From Acidisoma sp. L85 (GTDB lineage: Bacteria > Pseudomonadota > Alphaproteobacteria > Acetobacterales > Acetobacteraceae): a stretch of DNA of 64,000 nucleotides. Below, piece after piece: positions 1 through 7,405 of the stretch (position 1 is the first letter of the stretch; the number at the start of each line of letters is the position of its first letter). The stretch covers positions 20,600 to 84,599 of the forward strand of contig NZ_LMUQ01000048.1 in assembly GCF_009765865.1 (NCBI RefSeq). The letters are read 5' to 3'. The position numbers and the translations under genes were made by a program. The notes beneath the pieces were generated by a model, which saw only the letters and a program-made list of their open reading frames with translations, was not told the DNA's origin and searched no databases.

Positions 1-1
1 G

Positions 2-391
2 CTGGCTGAAGATCCCGCGGCACAGAACCCCGCTGCCCTTCGGCTCACTACGATCCGAAGCCACGACCAATACAACACGACAATCTACACGCTCAACGAC
101 CGCTACCGCGGCGTGTTCGAGGGCAGGATGGTGGTTTTCATGAATGCGGAAGACATGGCGGATCGCCGGATCGAACCGAATACGCCCGTGGAGTTAGTCT
201 CACTTGTGGACCCGCAGGTCCGCAGAACGGTGAGCGGCTTCAAGGCTCACCCCTACAACATCCCGCGCGGCTCGATTGCCGCTTACTACCCTGAAACCAA
301 CGGGTTGATGCCGCTGAGCCACCACGACCCCAAGAGCAAGACACCCTCGGCCAAATCCATTCCCGTAATTGCTCAGCTTATGGCGGGCTAG
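2..391 (+). CDS. C-terminal part of FdhF/YdeP-type molybdopterin oxidoreductase (cut by window start)
   Basis: The open frame enters from the left edge and ends at 391, giving the last 129 residues of a larger protein. The sequence (TIRSHDQYNTTIYTLNDRYRG, then a GRMVVFMNAEDM-like strand and a final LMPLSHHDP segment) matches the molybdopterin-dinucleotide-binding domain of FdhF/YdeP-family oxidoreductases, which bind a molybdenum or tungsten bis-MGD cofactor and often act on formate-like substrates. The first ATG in the visible frame (113) lies inside the domain, so it is not the start. The catalytic part and the metal ligand are outside the window, so the substrate cannot be read. The C-terminus looks complete. 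The family assignment is from recall of the domain pattern and is fairly secure. Confidence 0.75.
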   Translation: MAEDPAAQNPAALRLTTIRSHDQYNTTIYTLNDRYRGVFEGRMVVFMNAEDMADRRIEPNTPVELVSLVDPQVRRTVSGFKAHPYNIPRGSIAAYYPETNGLMPLSHHDPKSKTPSAKSIPVIAQLMAG

Positions 392-420
392 GCCAAAGAT
401 GGGCGGCCCGTGCCAGGTCT

Positions 421-585
421 TTGCCGCGTGCGCTGGACGACCTTCGCGAAAATCTGCCAGCCGAGATCGAGAGCTTTTTCAGGAATCACAATCGACTGAA
501 TGGCGGCGATTTCGGGGTCACGGGACGCGGTAACGTCACGGCTCCTCAAAGGGCAGTCGAGAAAGCGAAAGAGAGTTTGAAGTTC
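421..585 (+). pseudogene. Remnant of inorganic pyrophosphatase C-terminus
   Basis: About 54 codons read LDDLRENLPAEIESFFRNHN and continue with a GRG-containing turn, which resembles the C-terminal helix region of family I soluble inorganic pyrophosphatases (typically 170-180 residues). The catalytic Asp/Lys-containing part is absent upstream, and the frame drifts into unrelated sequence to a stop at 669. It therefore looks like a decayed fragment. A short independent protein starting at TTG 421 cannot be excluded, but nothing supports expression. From 586 to 871 I see no gene, only a short hydrophobic reading on the minus strand near 700-780. Confidence 0.45.
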
Positions 586-871
586 GGAGATTGCCGTCTC
601 CGTTCGGCTGCCCTTCGGGCGGAAGCCTCAGGCCTCCTCAAAACTTGCGCATCAACGGCGAGGTCGTGAGGCCTTGTGCGTCGCTCCGTGTTCCATGAAC
701 ATGTAGTGTAGAAAAGGTATGCGGTTCCCAAGCCGGTCGCCGCCAGGATGAGCGTTCCAATCTTTACGCTGCAGTCTCTAGTCGGACAAGATGCACCGCA
801 ATCATCCTCTTATAGGTGCGATGTGACTTCTTTGCCCCCAAAGACTGCGAGTAAATTTACGAAAGCTGCCG

Positions 872-1225
872 ATGCCTCCGAAGCGTGAGCTCCTCAAGAT
901 GGCCCCACCCCAAGGCGATGAAGCCGCCGCAGCAATCTGCGCCGTCATCCGTCGGATCCCAAAGGGCTGGGTTGCAACGTACGGCCAAGTCGCCGCGATG
1001 GCTGGGCTACCGAGGCGGGCCCGTCTTGTCGGCCATGTGCTCCAAAACCTTGGCGAAAAAACCGACATTCCGTGGCACCGCGTTGTCAGCGCCAAGGGCG
1101 AGGTTTCTTACAGCCTTTCCCGCAATGGAGGAGACAGGTTGCAGCAGCGCTTACTCGAAAAGGAAGGCATCGAGTTCGGCGACAAGAACCGCTTTGACTT
1201 GGAGCGCTTCCGCTGGTTTGAGTAA
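872..1225 (+). CDS. Alkyltransferase-like protein (ATL, MGMT homologue without the acceptor cysteine)
   Basis: This 117-residue protein is a single MGMT C-terminal DNA-binding domain. It has the helix-turn-helix segment (VATYGQVAAMAGLPRRAR), the Arg-finger region (LVGHVLQNL) and an active-site loop reading IPWHRVV. In true O6-alkylguanine methyltransferases this loop is PCHRV. Trp in place of the acceptor Cys defines the ATL group, whose members bind and flip O6-alkylguanine and flag it for nucleotide excision repair rather than repairing it directly. Length and start (ATG 872) fit the family. The Nudix gene lies convergently 4 bp downstream, so there is no operon. Family call is strong; function follows from known ATL proteins. 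Confidence 0.88.
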   Translation: MPPKRELLKMAPPQGDEAAAAICAVIRRIPKGWVATYGQVAAMAGLPRRARLVGHVLQNLGEKTDIPWHRVVSAKGEVSYSLSRNGGDRLQQRLLEKEGIEFGDKNRFDLERFRWFE

Positions 1226-1229
1226 CCGG

Positions 1230-1832
1230 TCAGTCTGCCTCGCCCCAGAGTCTGTCGAATAAGTGTAGGGCGGCGTATTGGAGCAGGATGATCGTCTTGC
1301 CGTCGCGGATCTCTCCGCGCTCGATCATTCCAAGAGCCTCCTCGATCGCAATCTCGATGACGCCGATATCCTCGCCTTCCTGGGCGTTGCCACCGCCGTT
1401 GCCGACACGGCTCGCGGAGTCGTAGGGAGCGACGAAGAAGTAGAGCCTCTCGGTGACGGAACCGGGGCTCATGAAGGCGTCGAATACTTGTCGGACCGCG
1501 CCGACCTGAAAGCCGGTCTCTTCCGCGGCCTCCGCACAGATCCGCTCCTCCGGCTGGGCATTGTCGAGCAGACCAGCAGGTGCCTCGATCAGAAGATCGT
1601 CGTGGCCGTTAACGAAGGCCGGATAGCGGAACTGCCGGGTTAGGATCACCGTCCGGCGATCGGGATCGTAGAGGAGGATCGTGGCCCCATTGCCCCGGTC
1701 GTAGGTCTCCCGCCACTGCTCCTGCCACGCCCCGTCCGTGCGGCGAAAACTGAAGCGGGTCTTCTTCAGGACATACCAATCCTCGGAGAGGGTTTGGATT
1801 TCATGCACTCGGACTCGATCGGCAACACTCAT
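1230..1832 (-). CDS. nudK: Nudix hydrolase, NudK-like (GDP-mannose / nucleotide-sugar pyrophosphatase)
   Basis: This 200-residue protein has the size and layout of NudK-type ADP-ribose/GDP-mannose pyrophosphatases. An N-terminal beta domain (residues 1-50) is followed by the Nudix fold with a TRQFRYPAFVN strand and the Nudix helix at about 87-109 (GLLDN...EAAEETGF). The metal-binding glutamates E101, E104 and E105 are present. The first Glu of the consensus box is Gln and the Arg/Lys preceding the REUXEE core is Ala, so the box is slightly off-consensus. The enzyme would hydrolyse nucleotide-sugar diphosphates in the cytoplasm. It is divergent from the DeoR gene, with about 100 bp between them. 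Exact substrate is uncertain. Confidence 0.8.
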   Translation of the reverse strand: MSVADRVRVHEIQTLSEDWYVLKKTRFSFRRTDGAWQEQWRETYDRGNGATILLYDPDRRTVILTRQFRYPAFVNGHDDLLIEAPAGLLDNAQPEERICAEAAEETGFQVGAVRQVFDAFMSPGSVTERLYFFVAPYDSASRVGNGGGNAQEGEDIGVIEIAIEEALGMIERGEIRDGKTIILLQYAALHLFDRLWGEAD

Positions 1833-1886
1833 TGCGCTTCGCTTTCGTCACCCGTTGCCGCAACCCCGGCGGGCTGGACTAAACGT

Positions 1887-1919
1887 GCAGTCTCGTGCAG
1901 AGTCAAGCAGACTCATGCA
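1887..1919. promoter_or_regulatory. Direct repeat, possible DeoR operator
   Basis: GCAGTCTCGTGCA at 1887-1899 and GCAGACTCATGCA at 1907-1919 are identical at 11 of 13 positions and start 20 bp apart, about two helical turns. They lie 15 bp before the GTG start of the DeoR gene and between it and the divergent Nudix gene. An autoregulatory operator is a reasonable inference. Confidence 0.4.
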
Positions 1920-1933
1920 ACCCACGGTGACAG

Positions 1934-2689
1934 GTGCTTACGAGCGAGCGGAAAGCCTTGATCCTGAGCCTGCTGCGGCGCGACGGGCGAGTGATCGCGA
2001 AGGCGCTCAGCCAAGAGCTCGGGCTGTCGGAAGACACGATCCGGCGCGATCTGCGCGACCTGGCGGCCGAGGGCCTGCTGCAGCGCGTTCATGGCGGCGC
2101 GCTACCGACCTCGCTGGCAATGGCCGACATGCGCGAACGCTGGCGTGTCGCGCCCGATTCGAAGGACGCCGTCGCGCGGGCGGCGGCGAAGATGGTACTT
2201 CCGGGCCAGGTCGTCATTCTCGACGGTGGAACGACTGCCGTCCGGATGGCGCGGTATCTGCCATCCAACCTTCGCGCGACCGTGGTCACCCACAGCCCGA
2301 GCGTGGCCGTCGAGCTGGGCGCGCATGAGGGGATCAGTGTCGAGCTGATCGGCGGACGGCTGTTCAAACACTCCGTCGTTACTGTCGGCGCCACCGCCAT
2401 GGAGATGATCGCGCGTATCCGCGCCGACGCGTTCTACATGGGCGTGACGGGCGTCCATCCCGAGATGGGACTCACCACTGGAGATGGCGAGGAAGCCACC
2501 ATCAAGCGCGCTCTCAGCCGCCAGGCGGCTGAGACGATTGTTCTCGCGTCGCGCGAGAAGCTCGGAGCAGTTTCCCCGTTCTTGGTTATGGGTCTTGGCG
2601 AGGCCGATAGTTTGGTTATCGAGCCCGGTGCGCCGGGGGAACCTCTAACGGCCTATCGGGCGGCGGGTCTGGCGATTATCGAGGGATAG
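1934..2689 (+). CDS. DeoR/GlpR-family transcriptional regulator
   Basis: This 251-residue protein starts at GTG 1934. Residues 1-55 form the DeoR winged helix (ERKALILSLLRRDGRV, LGLSEDTIRRDLRDL, GLLQRVHGGALP). The rest is the ISOCOT-fold sugar-phosphate sensor domain (VILDGGTTAVRMARYL, VTHSPSVAVEL, LIGGRLFKHS, ADAFYMGVTGVHPEMGLT). Such proteins repress sugar or polyol catabolic genes and are released by a phosphorylated intermediate. No sugar gene is directly next to it, although ABC remnants and intact sugar operons lie further on. A direct repeat just upstream may be its own operator. Ligand and regulon cannot be read from sequence. Confidence 0.88.
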   Translation: MLTSERKALILSLLRRDGRVIAKALSQELGLSEDTIRRDLRDLAAEGLLQRVHGGALPTSLAMADMRERWRVAPDSKDAVARAAAKMVLPGQVVILDGGTTAVRMARYLPSNLRATVVTHSPSVAVELGAHEGISVELIGGRLFKHSVVTVGATAMEMIARIRADAFYMGVTGVHPEMGLTTGDGEEATIKRALSRQAAETIVLASREKLGAVSPFLVMGLGEADSLVIEPGAPGEPLTAYRAAGLAIIEG

Positions 2690-2813
2690 ACTGGCGCTTC
2701 TTCGTTGGGCGAGGACGGAAGCGAGCTTGGCGGCAAACCGAAATCTCGTGACCCGGGCGGAACGCGCTGAACGCAGATCGATAGCGTGTCCCACCCTCTA
2801 AATCACGACAACA

Positions 2814-3707
2814 CTACTCTGCAGCGATGCGATGTTCTTCCCAGCTGAGGCCGAGACGAGGGCGCAGCCATTGCGCAATGTCTTGCACAGCCTGGTTGGC
2901 TTCGGGAGCGGAGCCCGCCAGGAAGTGGAAGACGTGCTGCTGCTCGGGATAGACGTCGTATCTAACCTCGACGCCCGCGGCGCGCGCGGCATCGACCAGC
3001 CTCGCGGCATCGTCCAGCAGGGTTTCGTCGCCGCCGACCTGCACATAGAGCGGCGGAAGCCCAGCAAGATCAGCATAAAGCGGACTCGCGAGCGGATCGC
3101 GTCGCGCGACTGACGTGCCGTCATCTCCAAGATAGACGGAAGACAAGTGGTCGACGACGTGCCGCTTCACGAAATGATCCTTCTCGTGATTCGAGACGAC
3201 GGATGGCCCCGTCACCAGAAGATCAGTCCATGGCGATAGCGGCACGCTCGCGGCCGGCAGCGGCAGGCCCCGTTCGCGCAGCAGGAGCAAGGTGGTCACC
3301 GCCAGCGCGCCGCCCGCGGAGTCGCCGATCAGCCCGATCTTTTCCGGCTGGAACCCCTCGGCGAGAAGCCACTGATAGCTGCGCACTGCATCTTCAACGG
3401 GCGCCGGATGCAGATGTTCCGGCGCGCGGCGATAGTCGATGATCAAAACCGGTACGCCGACCACTTTTGCGATATGCCCAAAGAGTTTGCGGTGACTATA
3501 GGGCGACCCAACGACATAGCCGCCGCCATGCGTAGCCTGCAGGACGCGATCGGACGCGCCGCCTTTGGGTATCGCCCAGAGCGCTGACACACCGCCAGCA
3601 TCGACTTCGGAATAATCGACGCCGCGCGGCTCAGCCGTGACGTCGCCCCAATGCTCGAAGAGCCGGCGAACGTCTTCGATCGGCAGGTCAGGGTTTTTGC
3701 CCGGCAC
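2814..3707 (-). CDS. Alpha/beta hydrolase of the hormone-sensitive-lipase family
   Basis: This 297-residue protein carries the HSL-family oxyanion motif HGGGY (60-64), the nucleophile motif GDSAGG with Ser130, an Asp at 227 in GGDETLLDD and His258 in QQHVFHF, which together complete a plausible catalytic triad. It would hydrolyse carboxyl esters of short or medium acyl chains in the cytoplasm. The start is GTG 3707. Family members usually have about 10-15 more residues before the NPDLPIEDVRRLF segment, and the sequence changes abruptly here to an ABC-permease remnant on the other strand. The 5' end thus seems clipped, and a new start may have been recruited. Catalytic residues are all present, so activity is possible. 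Confidence 0.82.
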   Translation of the reverse strand: MPGKNPDLPIEDVRRLFEHWGDVTAEPRGVDYSEVDAGGVSALWAIPKGGASDRVLQATHGGGYVVGSPYSHRKLFGHIAKVVGVPVLIIDYRRAPEHLHPAPVEDAVRSYQWLLAEGFQPEKIGLIGDSAGGALAVTTLLLLRERGLPLPAASVPLSPWTDLLVTGPSVVSNHEKDHFVKRHVVDHLSSVYLGDDGTSVARRDPLASPLYADLAGLPPLYVQVGGDETLLDDAARLVDAARAAGVEVRYDVYPEQQHVFHFLAGSAPEANQAVQDIAQWLRPRLGLSWEEHRIAAE

Positions 3708-4364
3708 GCTCGACTATAAAGTGTCGGAGATTGCGTGGCGCGCCTTTGCCAATTCCGCCATCACCTCAACGATCGCGACTGCCATCTCGGTCGCGGTGGG
3801 CACTCTTGCCGCCTATGGTATGCTGCGTTTTCCGAAAAAACACGACGGCTTCGCTCTGCAGCTGCTTTCTGTGAGGATGTTTCCCCCTATCGCCGTCGTG
3901 GTGCCGCTGGTCATCCTTTTCTCCGCGTTGAAGCTAGCCGACACGCATCTCGGATTAATCCTCGCCTATGCGGCCTTCACCTTGCCCTTCAGCACCTGGA
4001 TGATCCGAAGCTTCATCGAGGAGGTGCCAACCGAGCTGGAAGGTGTCGCCCGGATCTACAGGATGAGCCAGTTCGGAGCTTTCGTCCACATTGTCTTGCC
4101 GCTCATCCGTGGTGGATTGTTGGCGACCGCGTTGTTTGTCTTTATCTCAACTGGTCGGAATTTCTCCGCGCTCTGACGCTTACCTCCGGCGGCATTGTCA
4201 CGGTGACGCTCCAGGTCGCCAATTGCGTCTCGGCGAGTTCTGGGAAGCTTTACGGCGTGCAGGCGGCGATGGGCACGATCTCGACGATTCCTGTGATCGT
4301 TTTCGGCTATCTCATCCAACGACATATGGTGCGTGGTCTCACCTTTGGTGCGGTCAAGCGGTGA
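3708..4364 (+). pseudogene. Remnant of MalG-type carbohydrate ABC permease
   Basis: From about 3708 the frame reads an ABC permease of the MalG class: NSAITSTIATAISVAVGTLAAYGM, later PLVILFSALKLADTHLGLIL and the EAA loop region IEEVPTELEGVARIYRMSQ. The N-terminal third is missing at the junction with the esterase gene. A frameshift near 4140 moves the reading to NWSEFLRALTLTSG and on to the usual C-terminus GLTFGAVKR at 4364. With both the missing 5' part and the shift, it cannot make a working permease. It is followed 4 bp later by a damaged ATPase gene of the same import system. Confidence 0.8.
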
Positions 4365-4368
4365 CTAA

Positions 4369-5256
4369 ATGACGATGAAGCTGGTCCTCCGCAATATCTC
4401 GAAGGCGTACGACCAGAAACCGGCGGTGCGGGATCTGTCGTTCGAAGTTCGTACCGGCGAGTTCTTGGCGCTCCTTGGTCCTTCGGGTTGCGGGAAATCG
4501 ACGACACTCAATATGCTTGCCGGCTTTGAGGCTCCCGATCACGGGGAAATCCTTGTGGACAGCCGGTCAATCGTGGCAGAGAGTCGCCATTGGCCGCGCG
4601 ATTGCTCATGCCGCCGATGTTCTTCTCCTCGACGAGCCTCTAACGAATTTGGACGCGCGTATTCGCCTGGATCTCCGCACGGAGTTTCGCCGGCTCCACC
4701 GCGCGCTTGAACAGACGATTCTCTACGTGACGCACGATCAGGTAGAGGCGCTGAGCCTCTCCGACCGTATCGCCCTGATCGATGGCGGGCGGCTGCACCA
4801 AGCGGGGGCGCCTCGTTCCCTCTATGAGCGGCCGGCGAGCCAGTTCGCCGCCAGCTTCGTGGGCACCCCGCCGATGAATTTTCTGACCGGTCGCCTCACC
4901 TGCGGGAATAGTGGAGCCATGGTCAGCGGGCACGGCTTCTCCATCCCCTTGGGCGGGAGTTTTTCTTCGACGGTGAGGACCTAGACCTGTCCGTGGGTAT
5001 TCGACCCGAGGATTGCCGTGTGGCATTATCCCATTCAAACTTGACGCCCTTTGGCGCAAGGCTTGTGCGCCGTCAATATCTTGGTGATCATGGCATTCTC
5101 GAGTTGATTCTCGGGGATGCCTATATCAGCGTCGTAGTGCCACCGACTTTTTCTGGTCCAGACACGGAAGACGCAATGCTATGGATAGGCTTCATGCCGG
5201 GCAAGATTCACCTGTTTCGTCAAGACGGCAGCGCCGCGCTTTACCAGAGGAGCTAA
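4369..5256 (+). pseudogene. Remnant of MalK/UgpC-type sugar ABC ATPase
   Basis: The reading starts well (LRNISKAYDQKPAVRDLSFE; Walker A GPSGCGKST). After EILVD near 4560 it jumps to GQSWQRVAIGRAIAHAADVLLLDEPLTNLDAR, the tail of the signature motif and Walker B. About 70 residues that include the Q-loop are therefore missing and the frame changes at the join. A second frame change near 4983 leads to the MalK regulatory (OB/TOBE) domain, VGIRPEDCRVALSHSN onward. An internal deletion and at least one frameshift make it non-functional. Together with the permease remnant it marks a lost sugar importer. Confidence 0.8.
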
Positions 5257-5566
5257 GCCTATGTGCCAAGCGTGTAGAAATGCGTCAGCTTTGCCGGGCC
5301 CGTTCACCTATACTCATTTCTCCCAGGATCTAGACCTTCCGGCGCAGCGAACACTCGCTGAGGTTAGACCTACGTCTGGTCTCAGCTCGGTCAGATTGCG
5401 CTATACGAGATCCTCGTCAGGGAGGGATTCGATGCCGCTCGCGCCACCATCAACCGTCTAGTGAAGGCCCGCTAGCCAATTCGAGTCAGCGTATGGTCTC
5501 GTGGGTCGTCGCGGACCGCGATGCGGCCGGCACTGGACTTCGAGAAAAGGGGAGGGGAGTAGCCGG
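5257..5566. other. Gene-free remnant sequence
   Basis: No complete gene is visible. One plus-strand frame at about 5371-5473 reads QLGQIALYEILVREGFDAA followed by RATINRLVKAR and a stop, which looks like the end of a helical protein, but I do not recognise it. It probably belongs to the decayed sugar-import operon just upstream. Confidence 0.35.
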
Positions 5567-5947
5567 ATGGGTGAGAATGAGATTCGAGAGGCGCTCAATC
5601 GCCACTGGGCCGCCTCGGACGCAAATGAATTCGACATCGAGCACGACATATACCGAGAGGATGCCGTGCTCGAATATCCCCAGTCGGGGGAGCGCATCAG
5701 GGGCCGGCACAATATCCAGGCCTCTCGCGTCGCGCAGCCAAACCGCAAGCGCTTCACGGTGCGCCGGATCGTCGGCACCGGCGACCTTTGGGTCACGGAA
5801 TTCACCCTCGCCTATGACGGCCGGCCCTCTTACACGGTGAGCGTGATGGAGTTCCTGGATGGCAAGGTTGCCCGCGAGACCCAATACTTCGCCGACCCTT
5901 TCGAGCCCGGACCGTCGCGCGCACAGTGGGTTGAGCGGATCGAATGA
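5567..5947 (+). CDS. SnoaL-like / NTF2-fold protein
   Basis: This 126-residue protein begins at ATG 5567 behind a strong GGGGAGGGGAG Shine-Dalgarno sequence. It has the cone-fold pattern of SnoaL-like proteins: an N-terminal helix (NEIREALNRHWAASDAN), the YREDAVLEYPQSGERIRGR turn and alternating beta strands ending in ARETQYFADPF. These small proteins may be isomerases, hydrolases or ligand-binding proteins, and the pocket residues cannot be assigned by eye. It ends about 30 bp before the Mpg gene on the same strand and could be co-transcribed with it. The fold is fairly sure; the function is unknown. Confidence 0.75.
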   Translation: MGENEIREALNRHWAASDANEFDIEHDIYREDAVLEYPQSGERIRGRHNIQASRVAQPNRKRFTVRRIVGTGDLWVTEFTLAYDGRPSYTVSVMEFLDGKVARETQYFADPFEPGPSRAQWVERIE

Positions 5948-5975
5948 ATCCGGCGCGACATTAGGCTTCCCGCGC

Positions 5976-6560
5976 GTGCTCCGCCGTGCGGAGCTGCCCG
6001 TCGATACAGTGGAACTCGCGCGTTTTCTCATTGGCAAAATGCTCGTGCGGATGCTGGCCGAAGGTGTAGTGGGCGGCCGCGTCGTTGAGACCGAGGCCTA
6101 CAGCATCGGCGACGCCGCGGGTCACGCCTATCGCGGCATGACACACCGAAACCGGGCGCTTTTCCTTGAGCGTGGGCACGCCTACGTCTACCTCGCCTAT
6201 GGCATCTCGCTCATGCTGAACGTCTCGAGTGAGGCTCCCGGCGTCGGTGCGGGCGTCTTGATCAGGGCGATCGAGCCAACCGATGGCATCGGCATCATGG
6301 CGCGAAATCGCGGCATCGAGCGGGTGAGGGACCTGGCGCGGGGCCCGGGGCGGCTATGCGCAGCCTTGGAAATTGATCGCCGTCTGGACGGGATCGACCT
6401 CTGTCAGGCCGGCCCATTGTGGCTCGGATCGGACGGTCAGGCGTCCGGTGAGATCGGGCAAAGCAAACGGATCGGCATCACGCGTGCAGCCGATAGTCCG
6501 CTGCGATTCTACGTTCTGGGCAGTTCCTTCGTCAGCGGTCCACGGGTACTCAATAGATGA
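5976..6560 (+). CDS. mpg: 3-methyladenine DNA glycosylase (AAG/MPG family)
   Basis: The protein matches bacterial AAG/MPG-type 3-methyladenine glycosylases: ELARFLIGKMLVR, then VVETEAYSIGDAAGHAYRG with the catalytic Glu and the HAYRG DNA-contacting motif, ERGHAYVYLAYGISLMLNV and the RGPGRLCAALEI motif. It removes alkylated purines from DNA, leaving an abasic site. The start is taken as GTG 5976, since this is the only plausible codon close to the conserved N-terminus; the frame itself is open from 5859 but that part overlaps the previous gene. At 194 residues it fits the family. With the ATL gene it gives two alkylation-damage functions within 6 kb. Confidence 0.88.
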   Translation: MLRRAELPVDTVELARFLIGKMLVRMLAEGVVGGRVVETEAYSIGDAAGHAYRGMTHRNRALFLERGHAYVYLAYGISLMLNVSSEAPGVGAGVLIRAIEPTDGIGIMARNRGIERVRDLARGPGRLCAALEIDRRLDGIDLCQAGPLWLGSDGQASGEIGQSKRIGITRAADSPLRFYVLGSSFVSGPRVLNR

Positions 6561-6608
6561 GATAAGAAACGTTATGGGCGAGGAAGCCGGTCAGCCCCTG
6601 TTCCCCGG

Positions 6609-7232
6609 TCATCCGCAGATCACGCTCACCGCCTTGCGCGCAATCTCTCTCAGTTCAGAGCGGGGTATCCCGGCGCGGGCGCGGATGGCGATCGTATGCA
6701 GCATGGCGGATGCGAGCATTGCGAGTGCTGCGGGATCTGCGCCGTCTTTCAGTTCGCCCTTGTCTTGTGCCATTTGCAGCCGCGCTTCTAGGTCGGAGTC
6801 CAGCATGTGGACGCCCTCCGCAAGAGCCTTGCGGATCTCGGGGTCTTCGACAGCTTCGGTTGTCGCGGTTCCGATTGCGAAGCATCCGCGGGGACGGCCG
6901 TCGCCCGAGAAATAGATCGAGAGCTGCCCATCGTAGAGGCGCATCAGCGCCGCGTTTAAGCTCTCGTCAGGGTCCGCGAGCGCCTCGCGCATCGACACAA
7001 GGCTTAGTTGCCAATACTGCTCGAGCGCCTTGAGATAGAGTGTGTGCTTGTCGCCAAATGCCGCATAGAGGCTTGGCCGGTTCATACCCGTTGCGGCGGA
7101 GATCTCGTCAAGCGACGTGCCGGAATAGCCGGTCTTCCAGAAGGCATCGATTGCCTGCCGGAGCGCCGCCCGCGGATCATAGGCGCGAGGCCGCCCTCGG
7201 GGCCTTGGCTCTACATCCTTATTTTGTACCAT
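6609..7232 (-). CDS. TetR/AcrR-family repressor, probably of the divergent efflux operon
   Basis: The 207-residue protein has a TetR HTH at residues 18-65 (RAALRQAIDAFWKTGYSGTS, LDEISAATGMNRPSLYAAFG, KHTLYLKALEQY), followed by a helical ligand-binding domain. The start is put at ATG 7232; an upstream in-frame ATG at 7256 would add eight residues. It is divergent from an emrAB-type efflux operon, the usual setting for a local repressor relieved by a toxic ligand. A pair of inverted operator-like sequences lies in the gap, one overlapping this start codon, which fits autoregulation. Ligand unknown. Confidence 0.88.
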   Translation of the reverse strand: MVQNKDVEPRPRGRPRAYDPRAALRQAIDAFWKTGYSGTSLDEISAATGMNRPSLYAAFGDKHTLYLKALEQYWQLSLVSMREALADPDESLNAALMRLYDGQLSIYFSGDGRPRGCFAIGTATTEAVEDPEIRKALAEGVHMLDSDLEARLQMAQDKGELKDGADPAALAMLASAMLHTIAIRARAGIPRSELREIARKAVSVICG

Positions 7233-7293
7233 ACCGCATAAAATCCTTGACGACAACCTCGCCGAGCCATATTTATGCGATTCGGTACGAAAT
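7221..7293. promoter_or_regulatory. Inverted pair of operator-like sequences between tetR and emrAB-type genes
   Basis: ATTTTGTACCATACCGCATAAA (positions 7221-7242, 22 bases listed as two parts ATTTTGTACCA and TACCGCATAAA) recurs inverted at 7272-7293 with 18 of 22 matches. Their centres are 51 bp apart, close to five DNA turns. The first copy, extended to 7244, is itself partly palindromic. One copy covers the repressor start codon and the other lies towards the pump genes. This is the arrangement expected for a TetR dimer acting on both promoters, but binding is inferred. Confidence 0.5.
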
Positions 7294-7405
7294 TCAATGG
7301 TGCGTCATGAGGTTCTGTTTCTCTCTGCTGGCCTGTTCGATGGCTTCCTCAGGCCAGGCGTGCGCACCGACGGCAGTGACCTGCTGAGGTCTGGGAGATC
7401 ATCCA

